DNA of 64,000 nt from Multifurca ochricompacta (Eukaryota > Basidiomycota > Agaricomycetes > Russulales > Russulaceae), in the NCBI GenBank assembly GCA_022496185.1, contig WTXG01000132.1:40337-104336 (forward strand), in the 5' to 3' direction. Below the pieces are notes generated by a model. That model ran no database searches. It was given only the letters and a program-made list of their open reading frames with translations, and was not told where the DNA came from. Below are positions 12,865 through 22,872 of this stretch, in pieces (the stretch's first letter is position 1; the number at the start of each line of letters is the position of its first letter). The translations under genes were made by a program, and so were the position numbers.

Positions 12865-13828
12865 TGTCACACACAGGTCCTTCGGCATGCGTCAGTTCGG
12901 GTTTGGATCAGGGTCACAAGGTAATCAGGAGATGTAAGTGTCAAGTCAGGTCAAGATGTCACAATGCGTGGCTGGTATGGATCAAGGCAATGAGTCTGGA
13001 CATTGCATGTGAAGTCAAGATATTCAGATAGCAAGGCAAGAGCCTTTGCTGGAGTTACTGGTGAGCCAAACCCTCTCAAGTCACATCTTGGAAGAGGGCT
13101 GAAGGGACTTCCTAAGGACCTTTGATTGGTACAAGGAGAACAGACTTAGTCTGTCCTTGGATTTATTGAAGTCCTTGTTGACATGGCATGTGTCTTGAGG
13201 TGCTTCAGGCATCTAGGTTAGGGTCTAAGCTGTGCAAAGATTAGATTAGATATTGATTCAGAGTTTCGGACTTTTTACCATATCATTATTACTTTCTTTC
13301 TCGCGATGCGCAGCAGCTGACTGATGTACCTTAGTAATCCTGTGTAGCATGTGATATCTCACTGGCCAATGGCCTTTGTCCCTCAGTAGTATATTCTAGT
13401 GCATTCCATTGCGCACAGACCATCCCTTGAGTAGTATATAAGGGTGTCTGTTTCGTCCTCTACACTTCAGAGTTTCCTTCACCTCTGAAGTGTAAGTCCC
13501 AATCTCTTACTTACTACCTTACCTTTGACTAACCGTCTCATGTAGATAACTTGTCTTTCTAGGTGTGTAGTATAGTATAACAGAGTTTCCTTCACCTCTG
13601 AAGTATAACTTGTCTTTCTAGCCTTACACACTAACAACCAACAGTCAGTATCACTGTGCGCACATGCCTGTTCATCAGTCCTTAAATACAATGTAGCTAC
13701 TATGAAGTCATAGTCTAGATGTAATGTACTATGATATCATACTAAGGTCACAAGGTCTATGACATCAAAAGAGAGGGGCATAGAAGAAAAAAGGAGAAAA
13801 GTTGAAACAGCAGCAAGAAAATGTCACA
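12865..13828 (-). repeat. Solo LTR F (family rho), interrupted by D2
   Basis: Inserted in the E 5' LTR with target duplication TAAGA (12860-12864, 13829-13833). Without D2 it is about 457 bp. Read on the reverse strand it has TGTGAC...GTGACA ends, a TATTTAAG box and the segment AAGTCTGTTCT, shared with P (48624-49867). The box and the segment return to a spacing of exactly 34 nt only after D2 is removed. Confidence 0.82.
13176..13677 (+). repeat. Solo copia LTR D2 (family delta)
   Basis: A 502-bp solo LTR, TGTTGACA...TTCATCA, with target duplication GTCCT (13171-13175, 13678-13682). It is the innermost element of the five-level nest and is inserted between the TATA box and the self-priming segment of F. 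It carries the family stem-loop after TATATAAGGG. Confidence 0.9.
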
Positions 13829-14020
13829 TAAGAAGATAAGAAAAGTAATCATAAGCAAATAGTATGTACATAAGTCCAAACAACAGTCACGGGGATGGGA
13901 GCAATGCATGTGAGGGGTCCCAGGAGGGAGACATAATGAGAAAGTGTAGTGTCAGTGGGCAAGTGGGGTCCCTGTTGGGGAGGGTAAAGAAAATAGGGCT
14001 GCTGGGCCCTGGTTGTAACA

Positions 14021-14219
14021 ACATCCTTCTTCATGTTTGGCCACCAGTAATCTCATTTAGCCAGGGCATACATGTTAGCAATGCCAGGGTGGCCTGCAGA
14101 GGGAAGGTCGTGGTGAAAATGGATCACCCCCCTCTTAATGTTGTCACCACCAGTGACAATGAGCCAATCCCCGTCCTTCCACCAAAGGCCATCCATTTTC
14201 TTCAGATTATGTGTGTTGG
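14021..14219 (-). pseudogene. pol: pol of element B, integrase zinc-domain segment
   Basis: Integrase N-terminal zinc-binding part of B, resuming after E: the reverse strand reads KMDGLWWKDGD, a GDNIKRGVIHFHHDLPSAGHPG-like His-His block, and YWWPNMK. It is bounded by the second copy of E's target duplication and by solo LTR G1. Confidence 0.85.
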
Positions 14220-14825
14220 TGTTACGCCCAGAGGGGCGTACACGGTCGAGTGCGGGCGGCTAGGTCACAGAGACAAGGTCGGTATGATCTTGGGTCAATG
14301 CGGAAGACAATAAGTCCAACGCTACGCTCAGTCACAAGCCAATCAGTGTGCAAGGTCCCAGAAGGACAAGGCACCAAAGAGAGGAGTCCGGGTGGTGAGA
14401 CGCAAGGAAGGAAGTTAAAGGTCCACAAGTCTACTGATTGTCACAGGAGCTCAAGATGGGGAACCATCTGAGAGAGACTAGCTAGGGTATATATACATGC
14501 TGGTACTAGCTTAGTCATCTGTTCTTATCATGCTTATCTAGACGCTTGTGGTTCTGGACGTGTGACTATGGAACCTTCCATCAGAACCAGCGCCACTGTC
14601 TTCCCACGTCAACTAAGGTTCAGGGTCCTTCTGTACACGAGGCATCAAACCTTACTGTCACGTAATCTGCTTCTGTACCTCATGCCGTATCCTGTCTTCT
14701 GGACTTTGGCGTGGGACATCATGACTAAGCCGGCGATGTCCTTGCGGACCCTGCGCGGCTACTGTCACTGCTTGTGTGTCCCCCACGTCTTGCCGTCTGT
14801 CGGGTACGCTGGGTAGGTCGTAACA
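14220..14825. repeat. Solo LTR G1
   Basis: A 606-bp LTR-like unit, TGTTACGCCC...GGTCGTAACA, with exact target duplication GTTGG (14215-14219, 14826-14830), inserted in the B integrase region. It contains a TATATATA motif near 14490. It is an inverted relative of G2. No coding copy of this family lies in the window, so the element class and the true orientation are unknown. Confidence 0.85.
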
Positions 14826-16204
14826 GTTGGCCCATGATTGACATAACTGCTGGTTCATATTTTGCAACACTTGGGCCCATAAATCCATGTTGTGGAGGCT
14901 CACAATGGCTGCTTTTGTGAAGACTTCTTCAGGAAGGATGGTGACATTGTTGTTGTCCTCTCCTCCATTGTTCAAGTCGGGCTGTCGTGATAAAGCATCT
15001 GTGCATGCATTGCAACTTCCTGCAATGTGTTTCAACATGAAGTTATATTCCTCCAGCTCTAGGACTTCATGAGCGACCCACTGACTAATCTTGTGGGGTT
15101 CCTTCCAATATAATAGGTTGGAGTGGTTGGTGTGGATAATGGTTTTATGGGGAGTCCCTGCTAGATACAGTCGCCAATGTCGTAGTGCTTTTACAATGGT
15201 GAGCAGTTCTCTGTCCCAAATGTCATAATTTTGTTCTGCTGGTGAGAATGTCTCTGAATAGAAGGCAACTGGATGAAGCAACCCTGTCGCATCCTGTTGG
15301 TTTAGTACTGCCCCATTCACAAAGTGCGATGCATCAACTTTGAGTTCAAAGGGTCTTTCTAGGTCTGGTTGCAGAAGGACCAGTTCTGAGCCCACAAGGT
15401 CCCGGATCTGTTCAAAGGCTCATTGTTGCTCATTTCCCCAGTGCCAAGGTATATCCTTCTTCAACAGCCCATTCAATGGTTGGGCAATTCCCGAAAATCC
15501 TCATACAAATCGTCGGTAGAAATTGCAGAACCTGATGAAGGATCGCACATCTTTGACACACGTGGGTGTAGGCCACTCCCAGATTCCCTGCACTTTTATT
15601 GGGTCCATCTGCACCCGTCCTCCTTCCAGGATAACTCCCAGGTATTCTATGCTCCGTTGTTCAAATGAGCATTTGGCTGGTTTGAGATATAGATCGTGTT
15701 CGTGTAAAATGTCCAATACTTGGTGAACCCATTCTTGGTGATGGACCAAGTCGTCTGCTGTAGCCACAAGGATATCATCCATGTATACCACCACTTCACC
15801 CGTGAGAATGAGGTCATGGAAAATGTGGTTCATCATAGATTGAAAGGTAGTGGGTGAGTTGGTAAGGCCAAAGAACATAACATTTGGCTCAAAGAGTCCC
15901 TGGTTGGTCTTAAATGCTGCTTTACATTGATCTCCTTCCTTAATCCTGATGTTGTTGTATCCCCACCAGACATCCATTTTGGAAAAGAGGGATTTGTCCC
16001 TCATGGTGTCAATGAGCTCAGAGATGAGGGGAAGAGGATAAGCATTTTTTATGGTGTGGGCATTTATCTGTCGGTAGTCCTGAACAGGTCAAAGTTTACC
16101 ATCTTTCTTTTTAATGAAGAAGAAAGGTGATGCATATGGTGACTTCGATGGATGAATGTACCCCTTTGCAAGGTGCTCTTCAAGGAATGTCGTGAGTGCT
16201 GCTT
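14826..16204 (-). pseudogene. pol: pol of element B: RNase H and reverse transcriptase
   Basis: The reverse strand reads RT ([34 protein letters not shown], split here as two adjoining blocks, then [12 protein letters not shown] with the catalytic Asp pair near 15770), the thumb, and RNase H (FELKVDASHFVNGAVLNQ, YDIWDRELLTIVKALRHW, HTNHSNLLYWKEPHK). It carries CGA-to-TGA stops and is bounded by G1 and G2. Confidence 0.87.
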
Positions 16205-16809
16205 TGTTACGACCTACCCAGCGTACCTGACAGACGGCAAGATGTGGGGGACACACAAGCAGTGACGACAGCCGCGCAGGGTCCGCAAGGACATCGCCGG
16301 CTTAGTCATGATGTCCCACGCCGAAGTCCAGAAGACAGATACGGCATGAGGTACAGAAGCAGATCACGTGACAGTAAGGTTTGATGCCTCATGTACAGAA
16401 GGACCCTGAACCTTAGTTGACGTGGGAAGACAGTGGCGCTGGTTCTGATGGAAGGTTCCATAGTCACATGTCCAGAACCACAAGCATCTAGATAAGCCTG
16501 ATAAGAACGGATGACTAAGCTAGTACCAGCATGTATATATACCCTAGCTAGTCTCGCTCAGATGGTTCCCCATCTTGAGCTCCTGTGACAATCAGTAGCC
16601 TTGTGGACCTTTAACTTCCTTCCTTGTGTCTCACCACCCGGACTCCTCTCTTTGGTGCTTTGTCCTTCTGGGGCCTTGCACACTGATTGGCTTGTGACTG
16701 AGCGTAGCGTTGGACTTATTGTCTTCCGCATCGACCCAAGATTGTCCCGACCTTGTCTCTGTGACCTAGCCGCCCACACTCGACCGTGTACGCCCCTCTG
16801 AGTGTAACA
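16205..16809. repeat. Solo LTR G2 (inverted relative of G1)
   Basis: A 605-bp LTR with target duplication TGCTT (16200-16204, 16810-16814). Its sequence is close to the reverse complement of G1, so the pair flanks 1.4 kb of B pol as an inverted repeat. The different target duplications show two independent insertions. Confidence 0.85.
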
Positions 16810-17565
16810 TGCTTGCTCTTTCTGGGACAATGGATAAATTTTGCAGTTGATGGCTGATGGGGTATCAGGTGCGAACTCGATGGTGTGGTCCCAAGGTTGC
16901 ACCAGTGGGAAGCATTGTGACTCTTCTTCTGAGAATACCTTCCAGTGTCGGTGGTAGACTCCCAGCACCACCTCTTCAAAGGTTTTCTCTGTATGTCCTT
17001 CCACTGCCTTTTGTGCAAGTTCCGATGCTTTTGTGGCATAACAACGACCTGGGTCTCCTTCCTCTGTTCTTTGTATTCTTGTGTGTCAGATGGCATAATC
17101 ATACCCTAACGACGTAATGAGGACAGGGTAAAATTCTTTATCCATGGTTGTGTCACTCCAGTTGATCTTTGGTTCGAATGCAGCCAACCATGGATATCCT
17201 AGGATTAGATCTTCGTTTCCTAGATTGGTGATGAGGAATCAAATTGCTTTTGTTCTTTCTCCCACTTGGACATTAAGGTCGGTGTAGTGGGTAATTCTTC
17301 CAGCTCTATTGGCCATTCCATCTATATTCCAAATGTTCTTTTCCTGGGGGAGTTCCAGCATCCCCAAGCCCATGGTCCTTGCCATTCGTGGGCTAATGAA
17401 ATTATCAGTGGCTCCTGAGTCTATCAAGATGTCATGGTCAGCCGTCCTCTGTGTAGTCTTGAAATGTACTGGTATTTTCAATGATTTGAAGCGACTAGTA
17501 TACACAGAGGTTACATGTAATGCTCGTGCCCAGGCCAAAGGGGTAGAGCCAATCAAAAATCCTTT
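16810..17565 (-). pseudogene. pol: pol of element B: protease and start of RT
   Basis: The reverse strand reads the junction IGSTPLAWARALHVTSVYTSRFKS, then the retropepsin-like block (HDILIDSGATDNFISPRMARTMG, Asp-Ser-Gly near 17420), the linker LGYPWLAAFEPKINW and the pre-RT segment [19 protein letters not shown]. It is cut by G2 at the start of RT. Confidence 0.85.
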
Positions 17566-19070
17566 TTGGCAAATGCCTTTTCTACCAAGATGGCCCGCAC
17601 TTCCTCACTTTCTTTCATCATGTTGGCCCATATCTCTTGTGCCTTTTCTTCTTTTGTTGGTGTTTTCTTGTTGATGGTAGGTGGATTGTTACGGACAGGT
17701 GCAACCATTGCTTCTGCCACTTGTGCCCCCTTCTTTGGGCATTCCTTCGACATATGGCCCAGCGCTCTGCAGCAAAAGCATCTCCCTTCCTTCATCAACG
17801 TCTGCCTTTCGTCTTCAGTAAGCGCAACCCATGCCCTGGTCCTGTCAGCTGAGGTATCCATTGCATTTGGGTCCCTCTGGGAGGCATGAGTGGGTTTGAC
17901 CCCAAAGGCAGCCTTCCACTGGTCACGGGTCTTTCCCTTCTTTGTGTCAACTCCGAAGCGTGTCTGGAAGTCGAGGTAATCCTGCTGCTGTTATCGAGCA
18001 GCATCGACCCATCCATCCCAGTCCTGGGGGTGGTGGAACTGGATAATGTTTTTGACTAGTGGGTTGGGCAACCCTTGTGAGAAGAGGTCCAGCATCGCTT
18101 CTTCATCTGTGTCATACCCAGCCCTATTAGCCAGGCTTCTGAATTTTGCCACATAGGCATCCAATTCTCCCTTTTCCATTTTCAGGGACTTTAATTCTCA
18201 GGCAGCCTTCTGCTTGGCCTGTCTGTCCGTAAATGCATCTTTGAATCTCTGGGCAATGGTTTCCCAGAGAACTTCACTAGTGGTGCGATGACCACTCTCG
18301 ACTTGTTCGTTCAGCCACTCCAGCTGTTCCATCGTCCAGTCATCTACTGCATCCCCTTGTATCAGGGACAAGAACAGGTTGGCACGTTGGAAGGGGTTAA
18401 TGATCTGGGGAATGTCATGATTGAAGTTTTTGAACGTTGTAAACTCCAACATGAATTTCTTGCTCTGGGAGCGATCCCCAGTGAATGTCTGGGGTAATAC
18501 ACCTGATAGTCATCCAGAGGGTGGGGGTATGTTTGGCGGCATCATGACTGGTGGGGGTGGTGGAGGTGGAGGGGCTGGGTCTGGGAGTTGGGCAGCGATA
18601 GTGGACATCTTTTGTTTAGACAGGGTAACAGTGCTGGTGGACTGTGTGGATATCTGAGGAGTTGTCAAAGCAGGGGCTCTGATCATGACAACTGCCGGTG
18701 CAACTGGGGTTGTAGTCGATGCTAATACCAGTGCTTCTTCACTATGTTCTTCTATGTACTCCTCTGGTTCAGAGTCTGTGACAATGGCTGGGGGATTTTC
18801 TCTCCATGGTCCTAATCCAAATTCAGGTGGGGCAGGTCCTGTAGTGACCCAAGAGTGTCAGCTTTCCGAGTATTGGATACGGTACCAAACTCTCTTTTCG
18901 TCATTGTATTCTACCGGTTGGTATCTTCCATTGTGATAGACGTAGTATCCAAACTCGGACTCAAAATCTTTCCGGGTGGCAGAGCCAAGTATCCGTTGTG
19001 AAAGATTATTCTCTTCTCTTCGTTCGATGGGTTCTTTGTGAAAAAGGGTCTGACTGCGGCTGGAAGCCAC
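17553..19070 (-). pseudogene. gag: gag of element B
   Basis: The reverse strand reads the N-terminal block (FESEFGYYVYHNGRYQP), a Pro-rich linker, the capsid-like block (VDDWTMEQLEWLNEQ) and a knuckle CFCCRALGHMSKEC. It ends at TGA in the invariant GGATTTTTGA (17553-17562 on the forward coordinates). Stops interrupt it. It begins with GTG at 19070, without an ATG. Confidence 0.85.
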
Positions 19071-19089
19071 GATGAGAGACTTGACTTGA

Positions 19090-19684
19090 TGTTATGCCTG
19101 GTGCGGGATGTTCTACACAACTTGTGTAACAGCGCAATTTGTAGGTTCAGGTAAGAAACCAATAAGGCTTCTTGGAGTTTGAACAGGACAAGTCAAAGTC
19201 AGAGGGGCTGCTCCCTAAGACAATGTTGAGCAGAAAAGTGCCAGAAGCACTTGAGACGATTGAGTCAGAGAGTCAAGGGGATGTCTGGAAGACAGGCACC
19301 AATGTATTCAATAAGTCAAGTCTGAGGTCTACAATGTAGTTACAGTGGACTTATATACATAAGTGAATGGGCATCTACGAGATAAGGATAACAGAGTCAG
19401 GTGGGCCCAAATATACAAAAGCAGAGGGCGTAAAGCCTGGCTTCTGATAGGGTATTAAGTAAGTGTCTGGTTGTAAAGATAAAAGATAACAAGATAAGAG
19501 ATAAGGGGGTCAAGCATAGGTAAACAGTGGGTCAACAAGTCCAAAGCAGGTCACAGGGATGGGAGTAGGGCATGTGATGGATCCCAGGATGGAGACGTAA
19601 TCATGAAGTGCAGGGTAGGTGGTAAAGAGGGGTCGTCATTGGGAAGGATGAAGAAAATGGGGTTACTCAGCAGAGATTGTAACA
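19090..19684 (-). repeat. 5' LTR of element B
   Basis: A 595-bp LTR. The reverse-strand TATATAAG starts at 19357, and the segment AGACTTGACTT (19313-19323) starts at its 35th base. The primer-binding segment AAGTCAAGTCT (19077-19087) lies 2 nt inside the LTR and pairs with it perfectly. TSD AGAGC follows at 19685-19689. Confidence 0.9.
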
Positions 19685-20142
19685 AGAGCAATCTCCTGTG
19701 AATGTCTGGGGCAATACTCCTGAGAGTCACCCTGATGGAGGTGGGATGTTTGGGGTGGTTATGGTAGGCAGAGGGTTGGGGGTGGGGTCAGGGAGTTGCA
19801 TGGCAATTGTAGACATGGTGATGGGGTGGACAGTGTTGGTGGATCGTGTGGATATCTGGGGAGTTGCTAATGCAGGGGCTCTGATTGTAGCAGTCTCCGG
19901 TGCAACCTGGGTAGCAATAGCTAATACTGGTGCATCATCGTTCTGTTCTTGTTCTATGTACTCTTCTTCAGAGTTGGTAACAATGGCTGGGGGTTCTCCC
20001 TCCATGGTCCTAATCCAAATTCTAGTGGAGTGGGTCCTGTAGTGACCCAAGAGTGTTGTTGTTCTGAGTATCAGATACAATACCAAACTCTTTTCTTGTT
20101 GTTGTATTCTACTGGTTGGTATCTTCCGTTGTGATAGACATA
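19685..20142 (-). pseudogene. gag: gag fragment of host element C (part 2)
   Basis: Continuation of the gag seen at 1627-2026. The reverse strand reads the N-terminal block and Pro-rich linker (PAIVTNSEEEYIEQE, ATIRAPALATPQIS). It is cut at a TA dinucleotide (20141-20142) by Tc1-like element U, so the N-terminal 20-30 codons and the 5' LTR of C are missing. Confidence 0.82.
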
Positions 20143-20911
20143 CAGTGCCTCACAAAACTGAGTCAATGTTTTGCACTTTTGCACTGTTTGTTGAATATTG
20201 CATCAGCCAAAACAAATATAAACAACGTCTTGGTGTACCATAAAAGGTACATGATAAGGGCTATGTAATGCAACAATGATTATGTAATTCTGATCAAAAC
20301 CTGTGGAGCTATGCCCATTTCAAATTGGGGACTCATTGACTCAGTTTTGTGAGTGGGTATCAGAAATATCAGAATCTGATGCTCCACCAAATGTACAGCA
20401 ACCAATCCTTAATATATGGTTACAATAGTTGTCTTAATATTGATGGGACCTGGAATAGAGCTATTTAACCATGGTTTACATTCCCAGAATATTATAATTT
20501 CCCAATGCACCCCACCTCCTCTGCTCAGAAAGAAAACATGCTCTCTCTGGCCTCTGAAGGTCATTCCACTGACACTATTGCCTCCAGACTCAGCCTCAGC
20601 CAGTCCACAGTCTCTAGGACACCCAGAACCCTCCTTCCCAACCATCAGTCACCTCATTTTGGTCATCTTTCCAAGCTCTCTGCTACCTCTGAACATGCTA
20701 TCATGATACAAATCACCACAGGAAAGGTTGGCAATGCTGTCCAGGCCACAAAGCACATCAATTCCATCATCCCCAACCATGTCTCTTCACAAACTGTGCA
20801 TTGGGTTCTTAAACAACATTCATTCAAGGCTGTAACAAAGAAGAAAAGGCCACTACTCTCTGCAGTACATTGCAAGAAGTACTTAGCCTTTGCTTTGAAG
20901 TACCAAAACTG
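20143..20911 (+). mobile_element. Tc1-like element U, 5' part
   Basis: Starts with CAGTGCCTCACAAAACTGAG next to TA, the Tc1/mariner target. A subterminal inverted copy of the end (CTCAGTTTTGTGAG, about 20339-20352) lies some 190 bp inside, the same two-level end layout as in Q. The N-terminal half of a transposase follows, and copia element I interrupts it at 20912. The right half is not in the window. Confidence 0.8.
20505..20911 (+). pseudogene. Tc1-like transposase, N-terminal half
   Basis: About 135 codons with the paired helix-turn-helix layout of Tc1 transposases: MLSLASEGHSTDTIASRLSL, SQSTVSRTPRT, then SQTVHWVLKQHSFKAVTKKK and KKYLAFALKYQN. This is the DNA-binding domain. The DDE catalytic domain is absent because I interrupts the ORF. 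The reading frame is open up to the junction. Confidence 0.8.
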
Positions 20912-21929
20912 TGTTGACATGGGACATGTCTGGAGATGCTTCAGGCATCTAGGGATCGCTTTAGCTGTAGATAAGATTAGATTAGGTTCCGGAGTTTCAG
21001 ACTTTTTACAATATCTTTATTACATTTCTTTCTTGCCTTACTCAGCTGATTAGTGATGTACTTAGTAATGTGCAGTAAGCATGTGATATCTCTTTGGCCA
21101 ATGGCCTTTATCCCTCATCATTTATTGACCGGCACTTGTGGACTTATTCCCAGTGTGCACAGACCATTTCCCCTGCCCCCCTTGGGTATATAAGGGTGTC
21201 TGTTGTCGAACAGGCATGAGGCGCAGCATACTGACTGTGGATGTTAGCAGGTTAAGCTAGACAAAGAAAGTTACTTCAGAGGTTAGAAGAACTCTATATT
21301 AACTATACTACTGACCTAGACAAAGAAAGTTCTACATAAGAATGTTAGTCTAATAGTAAAGTAGATAGTAAAGAGAAACTTACACTTCAGAGGTTAGAAG
21401 AACTCTGAAGTGGAAGAGACAAAACAGACACCCTTATATACAATCCAAGGGATGGTCTGTGCACTGGGAATAAGTCCACAAGTGCCGGACAAGGTCCAAA
21501 CAATAAACATGAGGGAGAAAGGCCATTGGCCACTACAGAAATCACATGTTACATGGTGTATCAGTCAGCTACTGCGGAATGTGAGAAAGAAAGTAATAAT
21601 GATAATGTAAAAGTCCGAAACTCCGGTATCTAATCTAATCTACAAAGTAGCTAATCTAATCACCTGATGCCTGAAGCATCACCGAACATCTTCTGTGTTC
21701 AACATCTGTTTCATCTCTTACACTTCAGAGTTCTTCTAACATCTGAAGTGTAAGTTCCTTTTAGTTTACTCTCTACTTCCTTTAGACTAACACTTCTTAT
21801 AGTACTTGTCTTTTCTAGGTCAGTAGTGTAGTAATAGAGAGTTCTTCTAACATCTGAAGTTACTTGTCTTTTCTAGCCTAAACCACTACTAACCACAGTC
21901 AGTATAACCAGCAGCATGATTGTTTGACA
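20912..21929 (+). repeat. 5' LTR of copia element I, interrupted by D4
   Basis: TGTTGACA...TTTGACA, about 512 bp without D4. It belongs to the same family as solo LTRs D1, D2, D4 and D5. It has a TATATAAGGG box and the family stem-loop downstream of it. It is directly followed by a primer-binding site, which ties the delta LTR family to this copia element. Confidence 0.88.
21204..21704 (-). repeat. Solo copia LTR D4
   Basis: A 501-bp solo LTR in reverse orientation inside the LTR of I, just after the TATA box, with target duplication TCTGT (21199-21203, 21705-21709). A family member has inserted into its own kind. Confidence 0.9.
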
Positions 21930-21943
21930 GGTTATGGGCCCTG
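21930..21943 (+). other. Copia primer-binding site (half initiator tRNA-Met)
   Basis: GGTTATGGGCCCTG directly abuts the LTR. It is complementary to the anticodon stem-loop of initiator tRNA-Met (GGGCCCATAACC) rather than to a tRNA 3' end. This is the half-tRNA priming mode known for Drosophila copia and yeast Ty5. Confidence 0.8.
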
Positions 21944-22872
21944 ACCGCTCATACTGACTGTTTACTTCCCTTTGTTCATAAACAGCCCAACTTGCTTTTT
22001 GCACATCAAAGCTCACAAAAGCCTCAAAGTCTTTCCCACCAGCTTCTTCCTGTGAGCTTTCTTATTTACTGTCTGTGCACCTTAACACCCCACAGGATGA
22101 TGCAGTTTACTGCTCATCCTGAACTGTTTGGCTAGCCCTTTGGGGTTCTTGCAAAAGATGATGAGGGACCCTAAGCGGGTGAAACATCTTAAGCTCCTTG
22201 AGTGTGCACTAGGTATTAGTAATTTCTTAGTTGTAGCTGGGTTTTTGTCCCATAGATAGTTTTAGTAGGCCTATAGCCAGAAGCTTGTGGCTTTAAGTCC
22301 AGTCAATGCTTGGCTCTATCTGTAAGCCAGGTTTAGCGACCCACATGTGGAGTTTAGGGTCTAGAACAAGGCATGGGTAGTCACTCCCATGACGCTTGGG
22401 CTCGATACAAGTAGGCTGCACTACTATAGTCTATACATAGTAGATATAGTCTTCATCTCTGGGCATAAGTATCCATTGCCTTTGTAGGGTAACCACGCCC
22501 TACCAGAGACAGACTTGTCATCTACTTAGTCATGGCCCCAATCATCTAGGGCTTAATCATGGACTCCACCACCAGCATTAGAGGAAGGGCTATACACCCT
22601 TTGTCTCTAATGGAACTTGCGGTTGGCTCCTCCATGACATGACTCCCAGTCTTGTTTACACTAGACACTCTGGCTAGTCTACCAGAGCTTATGTCTAGTT
22701 ACAGGATTGCGCTAGACAGCTTTACTATACCTAGAAAGTCGCACAACAGAGGCAGGACCTTCTTAGGTTCTGAAGCATAGTGCCACAGTATGGGGTGGCA
22801 CTCTTAAGCGAGACCTGGGCACTGGTTCTAACTGCTCCTTGGAACCAGGAACTTTTTTACAAACATCTCAAA
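21944..22872 (+). other. Untranslated leader of copia element I
   Basis: About 930 bp between primer site and ORF without a convincing ORF. It lies in the position of the 5' UTR and packaging region. I see no second gene or RNA gene in it. An in-frame upstream start at 22780 would add 31 residues to the polyprotein. Confidence 0.55.

Larger units (their letters stand above)
5612..14020 (-). mobile_element. Element E: Ty3/gypsy chromovirus nested in B
   Basis: A full-length alpha element in reverse orientation inserted in the integrase gene of B, with exact target duplication ACATC (5607-5611, 14021-14025). It has a 3' LTR (5612-6189), ORF3, pol, gag and a 5' LTR (12473-14020) that is itself interrupted by F. 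Without F it is about 7.4 kb. All ORFs carry stops or frameshifts. Confidence 0.9.
12473..14020 (-). repeat. 5' LTR of element E, interrupted by F
   Basis: An LTR of 1548 bp that falls to about 579 bp once insertion F and one TAAGA target copy are removed, matching the 578-bp 3' LTR. Two nt inside it lies the primer-binding segment (12460-12470, reverse-strand AAGTCGAGTCT). TSD ACATC follows at 14021-14025. Confidence 0.88.
2027..19684 (-). mobile_element. Element B: Ty3/gypsy chromovirus with nested insertions
   Basis: A complete reverse-orientation alpha element bounded by two 595-bp LTRs and flanked by the direct duplication AGAGC inside gag of element C. Removing the insertions D1 (2661-3171), E (5612-14020), G1 (14220-14825) and G2 (16205-16809) with one target copy each leaves about 7.5 kb, a normal Ty3 length. 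Reverse-strand order is 5' LTR, gag, protease-RT-RNase H-integrase-chromodomain, ORF3, 3' LTR. Many stops and frame breaks make it inactive. Confidence 0.9.

Noticed and set aside
13864..14016. Open frames in LTRs (e.g. copies at 6033, 13864, 25169)
   Set aside because: They are shadows of LTR sequence, repeat in every LTR, and have no domain or ATG context of a gene.
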